Positions 60,801 through 64,000 of a stretch of 64,000 nucleotides of DNA are shown here, one piece after another. The position numbers were made by a program, and so were the translations under genes. The notes beneath the pieces were generated by a model. The model saw only the letters and a list, made by a program, of their open reading frames with translations, was not told where the DNA came from and ran no database searches. Positions within the stretch are counted from its first letter, which is position 1, and each line of letters opens with the position of its first letter. Source of the DNA: Rhododendron vialii (taxonomy: Eukaryota > Streptophyta > Magnoliopsida > Ericales > Ericaceae); contig NC_080563.1 in assembly GCF_030253575.1 (NCBI RefSeq), forward strand, positions 20,891,001 to 20,955,000, given 5' to 3'.

Positions 60801-60881
60801 CCCCCCCCCCCCCCCCCCCCCCCCCCAAGCATGTCGGGGTCATGTCCCATGTCTGTGTCGGTGCTACATACGATACGACAT

Positions 60882-60949
<68 letters not shown>

Positions 60950-62279
60950 ATCTGTCCTCAAAAGCAACACACTGTACCACTCACCATTGTCAACGGCAGG
61001 AAATACGCTACAACATTGGTTGCGTCGGCAGCATGGTCTATCTTCCTCTCTTTAAAATTTGTATGCATTCTCACACAGATCCATGCATGAATTGAATCTG
61101 ACTGGATTAACTGACCAACCAAACGTGTCAGCTCAGTCAAGTTAAAACTTGAAGATCGGTCAACAACGGTTGGGCGCTTTGAGAACCCGACATATTCAGT
61201 ATGCATGGCGGGTTGAGGCTAAACCCGACCCAAACTGACCTGTAATCACCCCAACACCCAATAACATGAATGAGCTAACAACCTCCAACAATAACAGAAA
61301 CAGTCCTTGATCAAGTTGGGCAGAAGGAGAAGGAAGGAAGAAAGAAAGAAAGAAAGAGAAAGAACAACCAGAGGGATCACGTTACATTTTTTAAACTCTG
61401 CGTCTACGTAGCACGAACACTTCACATGAGGTCGCATATTGTGGTCGGGCATTTTCGCACACCTTTACATATCTGACTCTAAAATCAGAAGTGTCCCATA
61501 CTTTTCCCAACTTTTCCATTTGGACACTCTAGAACATGCTAGGACACACTATGGACACTCGTGGGGTCTTCTTTTCGTGTGGTAGATGATGGTTAATGCC
61601 TTATGGAATATAAAAGCCACATGTGAATGATATGACAACTTTTTACGTAACACTTGCGTAAATTATGTACCGATAAACATGGCAGATGACATATATGGTC
61701 TTTTGATTTTAAATAGAGGCTTGTTTTTTGTTATGTATTTATATAATAAAACAGACACAGTTTCCTAAGTGTGTCTGACGCATCCTAGGACACATACATG
61801 AGAAAGATAAGTCAAGCTTGGACACACACCCACGCCTAAGACACATACAGAATCCATGTATCACAGTTGAGGGGCAAATGTTTTGTTCTGTACTGTTTTG
61901 TGAAAATAAAAAAATGAAACTAATATTAAGCAATCATGTACAAATGGGAAAAGAAACAGCAAAAGAAGAATCAACTGCATTGGACGAAACGTTGAGTATC
62001 CAGTACCATACCTTCCCATGGGAACAAAATCTCCAGAGCAAAAACCAACCCGAAGACTGCAATTGCACCTCCTATTCCAATCTATCAAAAAAGTTTGAAT
62101 TACTGCTCCTATATGAAAGGCATTCCCAACTTGCAGTCAAGGTATTGAAGTACATGTCAATGCAGGGAATTACCTTAGTTCCAAGTCCAACTGTACTACG
62201 GTCTGATTCAACCAGCGCATCATAGTCAATTGATTCATATTCTTTACTTTCATCAATCTTTTTCTGCTCAAGTGCAGAC
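48806..62279 (-). CDS. Chloroplast TPR protein gene, eight internal exons (partial)
   Basis: Exons in coding order: 62279-62174, 62081-62012, 60528-60459, 59893-59831, 59147-59076, 58971-58870, 50960-50886, 48925-48806. Borders follow GT/AG and phases fit, with one exception. The product resembles the plant chloroplast TPR family that includes Arabidopsis At2g37400 (from memory): [15 protein letters not shown], a hydrophobic segment [16 protein letters not shown], then TPR-like helices [66 protein letters not shown] and AVQVLLAS. A thylakoid or lumen role in protein assembly is inferred only. Oddity: exon 62081-62012 is 70 nt, where 71 would keep the frame (FAL then GDFVPMG lies in the next frame). 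The first exon with the transit peptide lies beyond the right edge. The expected last exon was not found left of 48806. Introns are filled with repeats. Confidence 0.72.
49100..50225. other. Repeat-like intron sequence, possibly LTR-derived
   Basis: GC content and texture differ from the surrounding intron, and the minus strand reads CTCCTATAAATAGAGG, a good TATA box. It has a 61-nt tandem duplication at 49835-49956 (ATGACGGGTCACTGACAGAT). No TG...CA ends or target duplication could be fixed, so the class is open. Confidence 0.35.
50335..50674. mobile_element. Mutator-type MITE with 9-bp TSD
   Basis: A perfect 9-bp duplication TTAACTAAT (50326-50334 and 50675-50683) flanks a 340-nt element. 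Its two ends are inverted repeats over more than 120 nt, starting GGGAAATTTATAGAAATGGT. Non-coding. The 9-bp duplication points to the Mutator superfamily. It lies in an intron of the TPR gene. Confidence 0.88.
50961..52765. other. Intron sequence, nothing recognised
   Basis: Left part of the long (7.9-kb) intron between TPR exons 58870 and 50960. No exon, RNA gene or repeat ends seen. Confidence 0.5.
52766..53760. repeat. Intron segmental duplication, copy 1
   Basis: Matches 55385-56130 in the same orientation: GATGATAGACCAAAT, ATTTCTTCATGAGA, AAAGGAGGATCG, GTATTAGTCAAGCAAGAA, CATATCATGCGATTCCTAA and AACCTGATAGAAAACAATAA occur in order in both. This copy contains a GACAC-rich insertion at about 52850-53230. 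Confidence 0.85.
52850..53230. mobile_element. GACAC-rich MITE-like insertion
   Basis: The left part has repeated GGACACG strings and the right part the mirror CGTGTCC strings ending CCATGCTACATAG, with an AT-rich middle. It interrupts copy 1 of the intron duplication and is absent from copy 2. Related strings appear near 60.84-60.88 kb (GTGTCGGTGCTACATA) and 18.4-18.6 kb. Exact ends and TSD were not resolved. Confidence 0.5.
53761..55384. other. Intron sequence, nothing recognised
   Basis: Spacer between the two copies of the intron duplication. No gene, RNA gene or transposon end seen. Confidence 0.5.
55385..56130. repeat. Intron segmental duplication, copy 2
   Basis: Second copy of 52766-53760. 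Here the segment between CATGAGATTAG and CAAACATTTACAG is replaced by plastid rbcL sequence (55440-55672). Confidence 0.85.
55440..55672 (+). pseudogene. rbcL: Nuclear copy of plastid rbcL fragment (NUPT)
   Basis: The translation gives [19 protein letters not shown], then [15 protein letters not shown] and [15 protein letters not shown]. This is the Rubisco large-subunit segment [19 protein letters not shown] ... [18 protein letters not shown] ... [13 protein letters not shown]. The middle (about 55498-55575) is nucleotide-similar to rbcL but read in a shifted frame, through small deletions. About 233 nt, in a TPR-gene intron and replacing part of a duplicated segment. It cannot be functional. 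It is a DNA transfer from the chloroplast, moderately diverged, so not very recent. Confidence 0.9.
56571..56709. repeat. Tandem duplication, about 69 nt
   Basis: AATCACTTCATTCTAYWTGA to AATCACTTCCCCAATTGATT occurs twice in a row with few differences. Confidence 0.88.
57498..57583 (-). pseudogene. Alpha-SNAP exon fragment in an intron
   Basis: The minus strand reads LSGWGLFG in one frame, then, after a small deletion, [20 protein letters not shown] in the next, ending at a CCT|GTGAGT donor. Plant alpha-SNAP has [20 protein letters not shown] followed by DKAANxFKLAKSW at this point, including the same split Trp codon. So this is a piece of the first exon of an alpha-SNAP gene (NSF adaptor in membrane fusion), frame-broken and without its start. 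No other alpha-SNAP exon is seen nearby. The carrier element is not identified. Confidence 0.72.
57600..57710. repeat. Short tandem repeat, about 39-nt period
   Basis: CAACATRYAATCAAACCAAA plus CAAAACTAAAACTTACGTTC repeats nearly three times next to the alpha-SNAP fragment. A separate 37-nt direct duplication (GGTGGTAGGCCCGGCC...) lies at 57850-57923. Confidence 0.85.
57711..58869. other. GC-rich intron segment, coding status unknown
   Basis: Minus-strand readable stretches at 58032-57811 ([18 protein letters not shown]...) and 58344-58100 ([20 protein letters not shown]...) have no recognised family. They may be further captured fragments next to the alpha-SNAP piece. Confidence 0.35.
59945..60190. 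repeat. Tandem duplication in a TPR-gene intron
   Basis: GCACAACAGCAATGGTA, CACTGAAGGAYATTATACWAG and CCTAATTAGGAATAACATAA occur in order twice, about 125 nt apart. Confidence 0.85.
60800..60826. repeat. 27-nt C homopolymer
   Basis: Uninterrupted C run. Confidence 0.95.
60882..60950. repeat. (TC)n-(AC)n microsatellite
   Basis: About 50 nt of TC followed by about 17 nt of AC. Confidence 0.95.
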
Positions 62280-63420
62280 CTGAGCAGCATACAGCACAAC
62301 TAAAACTCATGAAAAAATTGCATAAAGACTAAAGAGAAAAATAAGAAGAAAATATAGCAAGATTCAAAGATAGATAATCAAGTCCTTTGTGATGTTTATC
62401 CCTTCATCTCTTGAAGCTCCAGTGATGCCCAAGTAAAATTGCAGAAAAGCTGAAAAAATAACTGCAAATGGGCAGCATACATACTATAAAAGGAAACTTC
62501 TTTGGCTCTAAATGTACTTTTATTAATTGAAACCCGTTCTAAACCTACAACGGATATTGTTTGTGAACAAAGCTATAATTGGAATTTGAATGATCAACAT
62601 TTGTCGGTTAACTACTGTTCCAAAACTTCCATAGCCTCAATTAGTTAATGGTATTACATCTGACAAACAAATTACAATTGCAAAAGGACAGCTGCATTAA
62701 CAGACAAACTCTTTTGGAGAACACTAGTGCCTTGCCAGTCACTATCTCTGCCCAGCAGAAATGAATAGACACAACGCATCTAACCTAAACAACCATTCGT
62801 CGAAATTTTCAAACCAAATGGACTTATCGCCAGAGTATGAAGACTATCAAACCACAAATGACTAGTACGCAAAAAAAAATATGTTTTCGGAATGATATCT
62901 GCCTAACATTTTCACCTAGAAAAAAATGAGAAACTGCCTCTGAGGCTGTACATTAGTTGGTTAAGAAAAGTTGTTCTAGGAAATAAAATCACTCTCTCAA
63001 ATGTTAGCTTCTTTATCACACAAGTTTGCCACAAGCAGCAAGATGCACGTGCTTTTGAAAATAGTATTCTCATCTCTGTGACCCTAGTTCAACCAAATTA
63101 ACTAAACGCCGGAGACTATTAATCAAGTAAAAAACTTAATGAGACATTTACAAGATTACGAAAACGAAAGGATGTCTAGCGCCCAGTGAGAATCAAAATT
63201 AAATTTGTTCATATAAAACATAGAAATGGAAATCCTCACTTCATCTGCAATTAACTGATCAACAAAGTAAATCTACAGAATTGTAATGACGACTGGGAAG
63301 AAGAGAAGAGTGTAAGGTCATTTAGGTTATCAATTGGTCACATTATAATTAATATGTGCAGGCATACTGCATACCTGAAGGATACAGGTTTATGGGTGCC
63401 TACGCATATAGGTTTGTGTG
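62280..63420. other. Intron of the TPR gene, nothing recognised
   Basis: AT-rich sequence upstream of the first visible TPR exon. No transit-peptide exon was found here, so it should lie beyond 64000. Confidence 0.5.
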
Positions 63421-63727
63421 CAGTGTTCTAAATGGCCGCCTACGCGGCACCTAGGCGCTCGGCGGCAGCTCGGCATCATGATTTCACCCTCGGCGGCTCG
63501 TTCGGTGGACAGAGAGATTTGGCGGAACTTGGCAGGGCTTGGCCAAACTTAGCGGAGCTTGGCAGCTAGGCGGCTAAGGGAGATTTGGCGGAGCTAGGCG
63601 GCTGTCTTGGCGGAGCTTATTGCCCTAAAAATATTAAAAAATATATTTTGAAAAAAAACTCGGCGGCGCCTAGGCGCTTGGCGGCGGGTCACCGCCCGAC
63701 TAGTGCCGAGCGCGATTTAGAACACTG
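63421..63727. mobile_element. hAT-type MITE with 8-bp TSD
   Basis: The ends are CAGTGTTCTAAAT and its complement, flanked by a perfect 8-bp duplication TTTGTGTG (63413-63420 and 63728-63735), which is the hAT signature. The interior is GC-rich with repeated GGCGGAGCTTGG strings and GCCTAGGCGC palindromes. 307 nt, non-coding. Confidence 0.88.
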
Positions 63728-63735
63728 TTTGTGTG

Positions 63736-63775
63736 TGTGTGGCATTTACATATTACTGAGAGCACCTGCATTTCT

Positions 63776-63836
<61 letters not shown>
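63736..63836. repeat. (GT)n-(GA)n microsatellite
   Basis: A GT run, 30 nt of unique sequence, a second GT run (63775-63800) and a GA run to 63834. Confidence 0.93.
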
Positions 63837-63837
<1 letters not shown>

Positions 63838-64000
63838 CAAACTATTATCTATGACATCCCAGTCGTCAGTACAAAAGAAAATACAAAGACCAACCCACAA
63901 ATGCGCTTAAGACAACGTTGGAGTGTGGATGGAGTCCTAATCTATACAAAAGCCATTTCTTCCTTAGAAAACAATTTCATGAACCATAAGAAAACTGTTC

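Overview
This window is nuclear DNA from a flowering plant, probably a eudicot. It is AT-rich, has long AT/CT/AC microsatellites, carries three intron-bearing or plant-specific host genes, and is packed with plant transposable elements. The species cannot be fixed from the sequence alone. I made every call by reading translations, splice signals, terminal repeats and target-site duplications (TSDs); no database was searched.

Layout. 1-3.8 kb: broken endogenous pararetrovirus (Caulimoviridae) on the minus strand, running off the left edge. 4.1-6.3 kb: six foldback MITEs of one family set between AT microsatellites. 6.3-12.6 kb: a nearly complete PIF/Harbinger transposon (TTA duplication, both proteins) inserted into the sixth MITE and itself hit by an LTR-type insertion. 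14.5-16.4 kb: intact one-exon gene for TML, the muniscin-like subunit of the endocytic TPLATE complex. 22.3-26.2 kb: a three-exon minus-strand gene for a 98-residue coiled-coil protein, with a 5'-truncated LINE in its second intron. 27.4-28.2 kb: a long-TIR element. 29.1-36.1 kb: a 7-kb Mutator-like element with about 0.4-kb TIRs, a decayed FAR1-type transposase, and captured fragments of two host genes (shugoshin and a GH28 polygalacturonase).

37.5-48.4 kb is the most unusual stretch. Three head-to-tail 3.3-4.1-kb units are each bounded by a 25-nt hairpin (ATGCCCCAA, 7-nt loop, TTGGGGCAT) and carry about 26 copies in total of GGTAAGTA, inverted between left and right parts. They look like a DNA transposon family without a recognisable transposase.

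48.8-62.3 kb and beyond the right edge: eight exons of a minus-strand gene for a chloroplast TPR protein. Its introns hold MITEs (9-bp Mutator-type TSD; the 63.4-kb hAT MITE has an 8-bp TSD), an intron segmental duplication, a plastid rbcL insert and an alpha-SNAP fragment. One exon carries an apparent 1-nt frameshift, and the expected last exon was not found.

The host genes are unrelated in function: endocytosis, an unknown coiled-coil protein and a plastid TPR protein. The dominant theme is nested insertion and gene-fragment capture.
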